Source: Streptomyces sp. NBC_00370
GTDB lineage: Bacteria; Actinomycetota; Actinomycetes; Streptomycetales; Streptomycetaceae
Direction: 5' to 3'
DNA: 64,000 nucleotides
Assembly (NCBI RefSeq): GCF_036084755.1
Contig: NZ_CP107968.1
Span: 7,820,001-7,884,000, forward strand
The notes under the pieces are model-generated. The model was not told the DNA's origin, made no database searches, and was given only the letters and a program-made list of their open reading frames with translations. The translations under genes were made by a program, and so were the position numbers. Shown here one piece after another: positions 57,012 to 64,000 of this stretch. How positions within the stretch are numbered: the stretch's first letter is position 1; the number at the start of each line of letters is the position of its first letter.

Positions 57012-58133
57012 TCAGCGGCGGGACATGTAGAGGTCGAGTGCCCGGTGCAGGAACTTGTTGAGGGGGAAGTCCCACTCGCCGAGGTATTCCACGGCCTGGC
57101 CGCCGGAGCCAACCTTGAACCGGAGCAGCCCCAGCAGGTGGTTGTCCTCCTCCAGCGTGTCCGTGATGCCGCGGAAGTCGTAGACGCTCGCGCCGAGTTC
57201 ATGGGCGTCGGACATCATCCGCCACTGGATCGCGTTGTTCGGCTGGACCTCGCGCTTGCGGTTCGTGGAGGCGCCGTACGAGTACCAGACGTGCTCACCG
57301 ACGGTCAGCATCGTGGCCGCCGCGAGCACTTCCCCGTCGTGGTGGGCGAGGTAGAGCCGCATCCGGTCCGGGTCCTCGGCCGTCAGCGCGGTCCACATGC
57401 GCTGGAAGTAGCCCAGCGGGCGCGGGATGAACTGGTCGCGCTCGGCGGTCTCCACGTAGATCTCGTAGAACGCGGGCAGGTCGTCGTAGTCACCCCGCAC
57501 GACCTTGACGCCGGCCTTCTCGGCCTTCTTGATGTTGCGGCGCCACTGCTGGTTGAGGCCCTGCTGGATCTCCTCCAGCGAGCGCCCGGCGAACGGGACT
57601 TGGAACACGTACCGCGGCTGCCCGGCGGCGAACCCGTCCTCGTGGCCGGCCTCGGTCTGCCGCCAGCCCATCCGCCGAAGCCGGTCGGCGACGGCGAAGG
57701 CCCGTGGCTCGTCCGTGGTGGCCTCGGCATCGCGCAATTGCCGGGCCTGCGGGTCGGCGATCGCTGCCTTGACCGCCTCCGCGCTCCAGCGGCGGGCGAC
57801 GACGGGCGGGCCCATCTTCACCGAGAAGGCACCCTGGGCCTTGAGGTACGCGAGCATCGGCTCCAGCCATTGGCCAAGATCCGGCGCGTCCCAGTCGATG
57901 ACCGGACCCTCGGGCAGATAGGCGAGGTACCGCTTGAGCTTCGGCAAGGGCCGCAACAGCACCAGCCCCACCCCGACGAGACGCCCGCTCCCGTCGAACC
58001 AGCCCAGACTCTCCGCCCGCCAGTCCGGCTTCACGTCCCCCCAGGACGGAACCTGCATGTGGCTGGCCGAGGGCATGGCCGTAACGAAGGCCAGATGCTC
58101 CTCACGGGTGATCGCCTTGAGGCGGAAACTCAT
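57012..58133 (-). CDS. femX: FemAB/FemX-like peptidoglycan aminoacyltransferase
   Basis: A 373-residue Fem-family protein with two GNAT-like halves. It would transfer an amino acid, typically Gly from Gly-tRNA, to the third residue of the lipid II stem peptide on the cytoplasmic face of the membrane. Visible features: SHMQVPSWGDVK near the start, the helical arm LEEIQQGLNQQWRRNIKKAEKAGVKV (in pieces, about 185-210), and YDFRGITDTLEEDNHLLGLLRFKVGSGG near the end, all typical of the family. ATG at 58133 has AAGGAG upstream on the reverse strand. Length matches FemX proteins of Streptomyces. The symbol rests on family likeness only. Confidence 0.85.
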   Translation of the reverse strand: MSFRLKAITREEHLAFVTAMPSASHMQVPSWGDVKPDWRAESLGWFDGSGRLVGVGLVLLRPLPKLKRYLAYLPEGPVIDWDAPDLGQWLEPMLAYLKAQGAFSVKMGPPVVARRWSAEAVKAAIADPQARQLRDAEATTDEPRAFAVADRLRRMGWRQTEAGHEDGFAAGQPRYVFQVPFAGRSLEEIQQGLNQQWRRNIKKAEKAGVKVVRGDYDDLPAFYEIYVETAERDQFIPRPLGYFQRMWTALTAEDPDRMRLYLAHHDGEVLAAATMLTVGEHVWYSYGASTNRKREVQPNNAIQWRMMSDAHELGASVYDFRGITDTLEEDNHLLGLLRFKVGSGGQAVEYLGEWDFPLNKFLHRALDLYMSRR

Positions 58134-58336
58134 GTGCAGTGCTCCTTCGCTCGACGCGTCAGCTTACTGAGAGACACCGCCATACCCCGGTTCCGACGCC
58201 CCCGGCTCGTCGGGACGAACGCTTTCGCCACACTGCGTTGCTCCGTTCGGACCCGGCGCGAGGAGCCACCAGAAGCCCACGTGGAACAATCGCTTCGTAC
58301 CGGATGCCGCGGTTGGCACAGCACGGGGGGCGTACG

Positions 58337-58747
58337 TTGACGACAGCGCGCGACCTGGTGATTGGCTACCTCGACGCTCTCCGCTCGGCCGGCGAGGCCC
58401 TGCGGGCGACGTTCCCCTCGGCCGAGCGGCTTGCGGACGTGCTCGGCCTGGTCCGCTCGCACCGGATCAGCAGGACCGGTGAAATTGGCTCCTACTCCTC
58501 CAGCGTCCACGGGGCAGGCTGTCTCTTCGTCGGCCAGGACGGGTCCGAGATCGATGTGGACTTCACGGCCGACGGGGCGGAGATCTTCGACCTCTGGCGG
58601 CTGCGCCTGTACGGGCAGAGCTTGGCTGAGCCAGTTGACCTCACGGAGCGTGATCTGAGGTCGGGACTGGAATCGCCGGAGCCCCTGCTGACCGAGGTAC
58701 GGCCCGGGTGGTTCAGCGCTGGAGAAGTCGCACGTTTGACGGACTGA
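58337..58747 (+). CDS. Small DUF6896-like hypothetical protein
   Basis: About 136 residues from TTG 58337 (GGGGGG at 58325-58330 as a weak ribosome site); ATG 58301 in the same frame is an alternative start with no ribosome site. Segments HGAGCLFVGQDGSEIDVDF and EIFDLWRLRLYGQS resemble the DUF6896 family, which is common in actinomycetes and has no known function. There is no signal peptide or membrane helix. It is divergent from the FemX-like gene. Assignment to the family is from memory of the motif and is tentative. Confidence 0.6.
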   Translation: MTTARDLVIGYLDALRSAGEALRATFPSAERLADVLGLVRSHRISRTGEIGSYSSSVHGAGCLFVGQDGSEIDVDFTADGAEIFDLWRLRLYGQSLAEPVDLTERDLRSGLESPEPLLTEVRPGWFSAGEVARLTD

Positions 58748-58852
58748 GGTCGGCGCGGCTCCACACCCGCGTCGCAACGAGGGTGGCCGTCTCTACACCC
58801 CCGCACTCACCGACCAAGATCAACCACAAGTCGGCCGACTATGGTCGGAAGC

Positions 58853-59512
58853 ATGACGACGCCCCTTGCCGACAGTGCCTTCGACTCGCTCCGCCTCGAC
58901 GCTGTGCCCAACCAGGAGTCGCTGCGCCGCGCCTACGCGCTGCCCAGCGCCGCGGCCGTACGGAAGCAGATGACCGAACTCACCGAGCAGACCCGTCGGT
59001 TGATCGGCTGCTCCTCGTTGGTCCTGATCGCCAGCGCGGACGCCGAAGGCAACTGTGACGTCTCCCCGCGCGGCGGCCCCGCCGGGTTCGTCGCCGTTCT
59101 GGATGAACGGACGCTGGCGATACCGGACGCGACCGGCAACAAGCGTCTGGACACCTTGCAGAATGTCATCGCCACCGGACGGGCCGGGCTGCTGTTCCTG
59201 ATCCCGGGGCGCACCACGACGCTGAGGGTGAACGGCCGCGCCTGCGTCTCCACCCGCCCGGAGCTGCTGTCGCAGCTCACCGCCGTGGGCAAGCCGCCGG
59301 CCAGTGCACTGGTGCTGGGCATCGAGGAGGTTTACCCGCACTGTCCCAAGTCGCTCCTGCGCAGCGCGGCCTGGAAGCCGGAGCAGTGGCTGTCGGCCGA
59401 CGCCCAGCCGACCTCCGCCGAGGTAACCCTGGCCCAGCTGCGAATGCCGGAGCTGACGATCGCCGACATCGAGCAGACAGAAGCGGACTCGCTGAAGTAC
59501 CGGTACGAGTAA
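58853..59512 (+). CDS. FMN-dependent PPOX-type flavoprotein, MSMEG_1061-like
   Basis: A 219-residue split-barrel flavoprotein of the pyridoxamine 5'-phosphate oxidase group. Characteristic segments are SSLVLIASADAEGNCDVSPRGGPAGFV (about 50-76), LDERTLAIPDATGNKRLDTLQNVI and GRAGLLFLIPGRTTTLRVNGRA. The C-terminal VYPHCPKSLLRSAAWKPEQW is typical of the MSMEG_1061 subgroup. It probably reduces an unknown substrate using FMN or F420-type cofactors; the exact reaction is not known. ATG 58853 fits the family; an in-frame ATG 12 bases upstream is possible. It is convergent with the small reverse-strand genes at 59550-60051. Confidence 0.87.
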   Translation: MTTPLADSAFDSLRLDAVPNQESLRRAYALPSAAAVRKQMTELTEQTRRLIGCSSLVLIASADAEGNCDVSPRGGPAGFVAVLDERTLAIPDATGNKRLDTLQNVIATGRAGLLFLIPGRTTTLRVNGRACVSTRPELLSQLTAVGKPPASALVLGIEEVYPHCPKSLLRSAAWKPEQWLSADAQPTSAEVTLAQLRMPELTIADIEQTEADSLKYRYE

Positions 59513-59549
59513 CGCCCCGAGCCAGGAAGCAGCTCAGCTCCTGCGACGA

Positions 59550-59651
59550 CTACGACACCGGCTCGCACCTCGGGCACATGGTGGGATCCACGTTCCACGC
59601 CGCAGGCAGATCGCCGCCGCAAAAGACGCAGATGCCGTCAACTCCGGTCAC
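59550..59651 (-). CDS. Possible 33-residue zinc-ribbon protein
   Basis: A short frame from GTG 59651 encodes two CxxC pairs (CVFC and CPRC) separated by 14 residues, a compact zinc-ribbon pattern. It overlaps the end of the membrane-protein frame by 14 bases. It may be a separate micro-protein, or the true C-terminus of the membrane protein if a frameshift lies near 59640. Confidence 0.4.
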   Translation of the reverse strand: MTGVDGICVFCGGDLPAAWNVDPTMCPRCEPVS

Positions 59652-60051
59652 CAACAGGCCCGTTCCTGTGCAGGCGACACCAGACGATCCCAGCGACGAC
59701 GACCACGGCGCCTGTCCAGGCGCCCGGCGAGGCACGCGGACGCGTGCCCTGGCGAGCGCGGATGCCCGCGACCAGCGCGTAGGCGCCGAGGGCCAGGGCG
59801 AGACCGATGAGGGGGGCCGGCAGGCCCGGCATGCCGTCATCGGGATCTTGCAAAACCACGGCGGCGCCGAACATGACGGCGCACACCGGCGGCACCCAGA
59901 GGGGCAGGGTCGGGCGCGCCGCAGCACGGCGGGACTGGTGTGTTCGTCCGAGGGTCGTCGCAGCCCAGGGGCACGACGGCCCGCTCCCTCCGGTGGTGGA
60001 GGTTGTCCGTGCCGTGGGAGCATGGGGGACTGAGACACGGGACGCCCGCAC
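59638..60051 (-). CDS. Small hypothetical membrane protein
   Basis: A 137-residue open frame on the reverse strand whose second half has good coding bias and two or three hydrophobic helices (VPPVCAVMFGAAVVL, LIGLALALGAYALVAGI, TGAVVVVAGIVWC). The first 50 residues are Thr/Arg/Pro-rich and may not be translated; the true start may be a GTG near 59910. No family recognised. A zinc-ribbon-like frame overlaps its end. Confidence 0.5.
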   Translation of the reverse strand: MRASRVSVPHAPTARTTSTTGGSGPSCPWAATTLGRTHQSRRAAARPTLPLWVPPVCAVMFGAAVVLQDPDDGMPGLPAPLIGLALALGAYALVAGIRARQGTRPRASPGAWTGAVVVVAGIVWCRLHRNGPVGDRS

Positions 60052-60115
60052 GTAGAGTTACCCAGGGTAATCGCGGCGTTCGCGTGCACCGCCGCAATCC
60101 GGGCCAGTGATCAGC

Positions 60116-60803
60116 ATGTCGCAGCACCCGAAGTCCAACGTCGCTGAACGTTCCCGTCGCGCGTCGTCGTCGATGACGCCGCAGCAAGCAGCCGAGTGGC
60201 TGTCCGGCCGCAACGCGGTCATCGGCCGTCTCTCAAAACTGGCGGGACCGCCCAAGTTTCCGAAGAGCAACGAGCCCTACTTCGCCGTTCTGGTCCGGAT
60301 CATCACCCAGCAGCAGTTGGCCGGCCCGGCAGCCCGGGCCATTCACGGCCGGCTGGTCGCGGCGCTGGGGGGCACCGTCACGCCTGAGCAGCTCGACACC
60401 ATCTCCGACGAGACAATGAGAGCCTGTGGGCTCTCCGGGAGGAAAGTCGCGTCTCTCCGGGACCTGGCCGGGAAGATCTCGGACGGCTCCCTCCGCCTGG
60501 GCGCCCGGTCGCTCTCCCACGAGCGACGAAGAGATCGTGGCCCAGCTGTCCGCCGTGCGCGGCATCGGCAAGTGGACGGCGGAGATGTTCCTCATGTTCC
60601 AGCTCCGCCGACTCGACGTCTGGCCCACCGACGACCTGGAGCTTCGCAAGGGCTACGCGAAAGCCTGGCAGGTGGAGCTTCCCAAGCCGAAACAGCTGGA
60701 CGCGCTCGGGGATGAGTTCCGCCCTTACCGGAGCATCGCGGCCTGGTATTGCTGGACCGCTAACCGTCTCGACCTGGACGAGGGAACAGGCGCGGCCAAA
60801 TAA
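60116..60803 (+). pseudogene. HhH-GPD DNA glycosylase (AlkA/3-methyladenine type), frameshifted
   Basis: The first part (60116 to about 60510) encodes EPYFAVLVRIITQQQLAGPAA and DETMRACGLSGRKVASLRDLA, the N-terminal part of a base-excision DNA glycosylase. The second part, in a different frame (about 60510-60803), continues with SDEEIVAQLSAVRGIGKWTAEM (hairpin-helix-hairpin), DVWPTDDLELRKGY (catalytic Asp) and a proper C-terminus. Together they give about 225 residues, the normal length. One base is gained between about 60490 and 60535 in a C/G-rich stretch. All catalytic parts are present, so a sequencing error or a very recent mutation is likely. Confidence 0.8.
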
Positions 60804-60907
60804 GGCAACTGGACATAACGCAATGGCGGCAGATGCCGTTGACGACCACATGGCCCGTCACGAGGCCACGATCACGCGCTATCCCGACCGGGTGAACCGG
60901 CGAGTCG

Positions 60908-61288
60908 TCAATCCCGCCGTCCCACCGGCTCGGGATCGGCGTCGAGCGCATCGAGTACCGCGTCTCCGTGCGTCCTCGCCCACTCGGTCAGCATGTGGAT
61001 CGGATCGATCAACGTCGCCCCGAGAGGGGTGAGTTCGTACTCGACGCGGGGCGGCGCCTCGGCGTAGGCGTGGCGGCGGACGAGTCCGTGCGCCGCAAGC
61101 CGGCGGAGCGTCTGGGTGAGCACCTTGCGTGAGATGCCGCCGATCAGCTCGATCAGCTCGCCGTGACGCACCGGGCCCTGGCTGAGGCCGTAGAGCACGA
61201 CCGCCGTCCACTTGTCGGCGATGAGCTCGATCGCCAGACGCGCCGGGCAGTCGGAGAGAAAGGGATCGCCGGGACCGAAGCCGCTCAT
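60908..61288 (-). CDS. HxlR-family transcriptional regulator
   Basis: A 126-residue winged-helix regulator. The HxlR signature is clear: DCPARLAIELIADKWTAVVLYGL with the conserved Cys14, then RHGELIELIGGISRKVLTQTLRRLAAHGLV and PPRVEYELTPLG. HxlR proteins often sense electrophiles, quinones or redox state, sometimes through that Cys, and repress a neighbouring oxidoreductase. The start ATG is at 61288; upstream extension in frame runs into the divergent gene and is rejected. It is divergent from the quinone oxidoreductase-like gene, with tandem 10-base repeats between them. Confidence 0.9.
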   Translation of the reverse strand: MSGFGPGDPFLSDCPARLAIELIADKWTAVVLYGLSQGPVRHGELIELIGGISRKVLTQTLRRLAAHGLVRRHAYAEAPPRVEYELTPLGATLIDPIHMLTEWARTHGDAVLDALDADPEPVGRRD

Positions 61289-61296
61289 GATGCCAA

Positions 61297-61316
61297 GGTA
61301 CCTGTTGGTTCCTGTC
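61297..61316. promoter_or_regulatory. Tandem 10-base repeats, candidate HxlR operator
   Basis: GGTACCTGTT (61297-61306) is followed directly by GGTTCCTGTC (61307-61316): two 10-base units, one helical turn apart, differing at two positions, followed by GGAAACC in the opposite sense. They lie in the 75-base gap between the divergent HxlR and oxidoreductase genes. Confidence 0.5.
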
Positions 61317-61363
61317 GGAAACCTAGCCTGGGTTCTCTCCCCGTTCCACAGCCCAGGAGAGTC

Positions 61364-62293
61364 ATGCGAGTCATCACCCAGCACACACTTGGCGGTCCGG
61401 ACGTCCTCACCGTCGTGGACGCGCCCGAGCCTCAGCCCCTCCCCACCGAGGTTCTTGTCCGCGTCAAGGCGATCGGGCTGAACCCGCTGGAGGCGCGCCT
61501 GCGCGCCGGCGAGTTCCCGCTGATCGGCAGGCCTCCGTTCATCCTCGGCTGGGACATCAGCGGCGTGGTCGCGGAGGCGCCGCAGACGTGGCGGTTCAGG
61601 CCCGGCGACGAGGTGTTCGGCATGCCCCTGTTCCCGCGGGCGGCGAGCGCGTACGCCGAGGTCGTGTCCGCTCCGGCGTTGCACCTGGCACGCAAGCCGG
61701 CGTCGCTGTCGCACGTCGAGGCGTCGGCGCTGCCGGTCGTCGGGCTGACGGCGTGGCAGGGCCTCGTGGACCTCGGCGGTGTGGGCGAGGGCGACCGCGT
61801 CCTGGTCCATGGCGGTGGTGGCGGGGTCGGCCACGTCGCGATCCAGATCGCGAAAGCGCTCGGCGCGTACGTGATCACGACGGCCGGCCGGAGCAAGCGG
61901 GAGTTCGTGGAGGGATGCGGCGCCGACGAGGTGATCGATTACACGGCGGTCGACTTCACCCAGGCGGTCCGTGACATCGACGTGGTACTCGACACGATCG
62001 GCGGCGACACCGTCGAGCGGTCGCTCGAAGTGCTCCGCCCAGGCGGTCACTTGGTGACGGCTGTCGCCGAGGAGGACGCGGGACTCACCGCCAAGTACGA
62101 AGCGGCGGGCATGCGCTTCAGCGGCATCGCGGTCGACCCCGATCCGGTCGCCCTGCGCGGCCTCGTCGACCTGGTGGAACAGGGCAGGCTCCGGGGCCAC
62201 GTGCAGGAGACGTTCCCGTTCGAGCGCGTCGCCGACGCGCACCGACTGCTCGACGGCGGCCACCTCCAGGGCAAGCTCGTCCTGACCGTCTGA
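61364..62293 (+). CDS. NADPH:quinone oxidoreductase-like MDR family protein
   Basis: A 309-residue medium-chain dehydrogenase/reductase. The N-terminal GroES-like part contains IGLNPLEARLRAGEF and FILGWDISGVV; the Rossmann part contains VLVHGGGGGVGHVAIQIAKALGA, the NADPH-binding motif of quinone oxidoreductases. No structural zinc Cys cluster is present, so it belongs to the zinc-free group. It probably reduces quinones or enones with NADPH. ATG 61364 follows AGGAG closely. Regulation by the divergent HxlR repressor is likely. Confidence 0.9.
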   Translation: MRVITQHTLGGPDVLTVVDAPEPQPLPTEVLVRVKAIGLNPLEARLRAGEFPLIGRPPFILGWDISGVVAEAPQTWRFRPGDEVFGMPLFPRAASAYAEVVSAPALHLARKPASLSHVEASALPVVGLTAWQGLVDLGGVGEGDRVLVHGGGGGVGHVAIQIAKALGAYVITTAGRSKREFVEGCGADEVIDYTAVDFTQAVRDIDVVLDTIGGDTVERSLEVLRPGGHLVTAVAEEDAGLTAKYEAAGMRFSGIAVDPDPVALRGLVDLVEQGRLRGHVQETFPFERVADAHRLLDGGHLQGKLVLTV

Positions 62294-62615
62294 TCCGGTC
62301 GTGGGGCCTGGCGGCCCTGCGGATGCCGTTGTTCGCGCGCCGGAGCGGGCTGCCTGTCAGCAGTCCGCTTCGTCGACGGCGATCGATCCTCGCTGAGCGG
62401 TTCGGGCGACGCGCGAAAGGAGCGCGCGCAGCTGTTCCGCGTCCTGGTCGTCTTGTTCTCGGACATGGATGCGCTCACGCCCACACTGTAGTGCTTTATG
62501 CGTCCTGGAAGATGTTCTTGCCAGAAGAACATCTGCGTCGCATAGTGGATTGGGCAGGGGTGTCCGCGTGACATCGACAGGGCGCGCCACCACCACCGCG
62601 GCAGGGAAGAAGACG
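62294..62615. other. Gap with nested palindrome and a gene fragment
   Basis: No intact gene. A short reverse-strand frame ending near 62357 (RIHVREQDDQDAEQLRALLSRVA) has good codon bias and looks like the end of a truncated protein. A large nested palindrome occupies 62497-62544. The stretch 62480-62560 is locally AT-richer. Confidence 0.4.
62497..62544. promoter_or_regulatory. Nested inverted repeat upstream of the broken SDR gene
   Basis: The inner arms AGATGTTCTT (62510-62519) and AAGAACATCT (62525-62534) are perfect 10-bp repeats with a 5-base centre. The outer arms TATGCG (62497-62502) and CGCATA (62539-62544) are also perfect. The size and spacing suit a TetR-type operator. No intact partner regulator is next to it. 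Confidence 0.5.
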
Positions 62616-63366
62616 ATGACCATGACCACCGTTCTGCAGGGCCGCACCGCACTCGTGAGGGGGCGACATCGGGTATCGGCAAGGCCGTGGCGCAGAGCCT
62701 GGCCCGGCAAGGGGCCGAGATCGTGCTGCACGGACGGGACGAGAACCGAGGTGCGGCCCTGGTCAAGGAGATAGCGGCCGAGGGCGGCACCGCCCGTTTC
62801 GTCGCCGCTGATCTCACCGACGCCGAGGACACGCTGCGCCTGGCGTCCGAAGCGGGTGACGTGGACATTCTGGTGAGCAACGCCGGTCTGTACGAGTTCA
62901 CCCCGACATCCACCACCGACGCCGCGAGCTTCGACCGGCAGATCGCGGTCAACACTCGCGCCCCGTTCCTCCTGGTCGGCGCACTGGCGCCGGGCATGGT
63001 CCGGCGCGGACACGGGTCGATCGTGCTGATCGGCTCAAGCGCGGCCCGCCGGGCCGCCCGGTCGGTGCGGCCTACGGGGCGTCCAAGGCCGGTGCGGAGA
63101 TCCTCACCCGCTACTGGGCGACCGAGTTGGGCCCGTCCGGCCTGCGTGTCAACGCCGTCTCGCCGGGCCCCGTGCACACCGAGGGCACAGCGGCGATGCT
63201 CGGCGAGCACGCCGCGGTCCTGGACACAACCAACGCGCGCGGCCGGGCGGGCGACTCCACCGAGATCGCCGACATCGTCTCGTTCCTGGTCAGCCCCGCC
63301 AGCAGCTACGGCAACGGCTCCATCCCGTTCGCCGACGGCGGCGAACTCAGCACCCTGCCGGCCTGA
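62616..63366 (+). pseudogene. Short-chain dehydrogenase/reductase, two frameshifts
   Basis: Three consecutive frames together encode a complete SDR of about 250 residues: MTTVLQGRTALV, then (after a one-base loss near 62658) GATSGIGKAVAQSLARQG...DILVSNAGLYEF...IVLIGSSAARR, then (after a second one-base loss near 63050) AYGASKAGAEILTRYWATELGPSGLRVNAVSPGPV to FADGGELSTLPA. The cofactor motif TGATSGIG and the catalytic Ser and YxxxK are all encoded, but no single frame holds them. Both losses fall in G-runs. Start at ATG 62616 or 62622. Confidence 0.85.
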
Positions 63367-63648
63367 GGAACACCACGATGCACCTCTTCGTCATCGGGGT
63401 CGCCCGGTCCGTCGGCCTTCTCAGTGTATTTCGCGAACTCCGGTCGAACGGGGGGAGTTGGTGTTATGTTGTTCTACTTGCCTGATGGTGGTGGGAGTCG
63501 CGCTGTGGAAACGCGCGGGTGATCGTCCGACCTGAGTAGCCGCTCGACGCCGGGGCTCCGCCCCCTCCCTCACCGTCGTCCGTACCGCCCCAGGTCGGAC
63601 CGGCACGGGCCGAGGCCCTGTTGCACTCGGTCCCGGTGCGGAGGAATC
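63367..63648. other. Gap with a possible truncated gene start
   Basis: A frame beginning ATG 63378 (MHLFVIGVAR) resembles the first residues of an NAD(P)-binding NmrA-like protein but degenerates after about 14 codons. Nothing else was recognised in this stretch. Confidence 0.3.
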
Positions 63649-64000
63649 GTGTGGCATGAAAGATCCAAGTCCGGTCCCGTCCTGGCCGGTGATGTCCTGG
63701 AAGAGGGGAAGGTCGCCGGCTTCGGGTACGTCGCTTCCGGGACGCCGAGGGCAGCATGCGACCGGCTGTTGCTGATCGGCGAGGAGCCTCTCTCGCAACC
63801 GCCGGACCGGCCTGTTCCGAGCGATGCCGGATCGGTCCTCGCCCTCGCGGACCCGCCCGTGAAGCGGGTACCGCCGGACTGGGTGCACCGGGCCGACGAA
63901 CTGGCTGACGGCCTGTCAAATGCTGTGGCCGAGATGCTTCCGATGCCGGGCTCGCCGTGGGGCGCAGTCGCGGTCCCGCTGATCGTCGAGGTCCGTCAGG
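63649..64000 (+). CDS. Unrecognised protein, 3' end outside window
   Basis: From GTG 63649 a frame runs without a stop to the window end (117 codons) with GC-rich third positions. GAGGA (63641-63645) lies just upstream, with rather short spacing. The translation includes GKVAGFGYVASG, DRLLLIGEEPL and VPPDWVHRADELADGLSNAV. No family is recognised, and no signal peptide or membrane helix is visible in the part present. Confidence 0.5.
   Translation, partial: MWHERSKSGPVLAGDVLEEGKVAGFGYVASGTPRAACDRLLLIGEEPLSQPPDRPVPSDAGSVLALADPPVKRVPPDWVHRADELADGLSNAVAEMLPMPGSPWGAVAVPLIVEVRQ

Overview
The window is very GC-rich, with strong G/C preference at third codon positions, GTG starts, LAL and PAS-LuxR regulators, and ROK- and MsiK-style sugar uptake genes. 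These point to an actinomycete, most likely Streptomyces. No rRNA, tRNA, CRISPR array or insertion sequence was recognised.

Bases 1-39.4 kb are the edge of a polyene-type polyketide cluster. One giant type I PKS gene, open at the left edge, covers 31.2 kb and holds six modules (the first lacks its KS in the window). All six AT domains carry malonyl-type motifs. Five modules are DH-KR and the second is DH-ER-KR, so the predicted chain segment is one double bond, one saturated unit, then four conjugated double bonds. A C-terminal docking domain hands the chain to another PKS. It is followed by a type II thioesterase, two large LAL-family LuxR regulators and a PimM/NysRIV-like PAS-LuxR regulator. 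A GGGAA-T-TTCCC palindrome, close to the known PAS-LuxR box, lies ahead of the thioesterase.

Bases 39.4-48.2 kb form a sugar module: a secreted DUF4874/DUF4832 protein with a C-terminal carbohydrate-binding domain, divergent from two ABC permeases, a lipoprotein solute-binding protein, a GH36 alpha-galactosidase and a ROK repressor. No ATPase is present, so a shared MsiK-type ATPase is presumed.

Bases 48.3-51.2 kb hold a class IV aminotransferase with a duplicated His/Thr insert, a MerR regulator and an SDR whose promoter resembles MerR-family (copA-like) promoters and appears leaderless. Bases 51.7-56.4 kb hold a DUF4331 protein, its terminator, and a translationally coupled TPR protein and NicO-type metal transporter.

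Bases 56.4-64 kb are a mixed region: a FemX-like transferase, a small DUF6896-like protein, a flavoprotein, small hypothetical genes, and a divergent HxlR regulator/oxidoreductase pair. Three genes here (an unrecognised gene, an HhH-GPD glycosylase and an SDR) appear broken by single-base frameshifts. The window ends inside an unrecognised gene.
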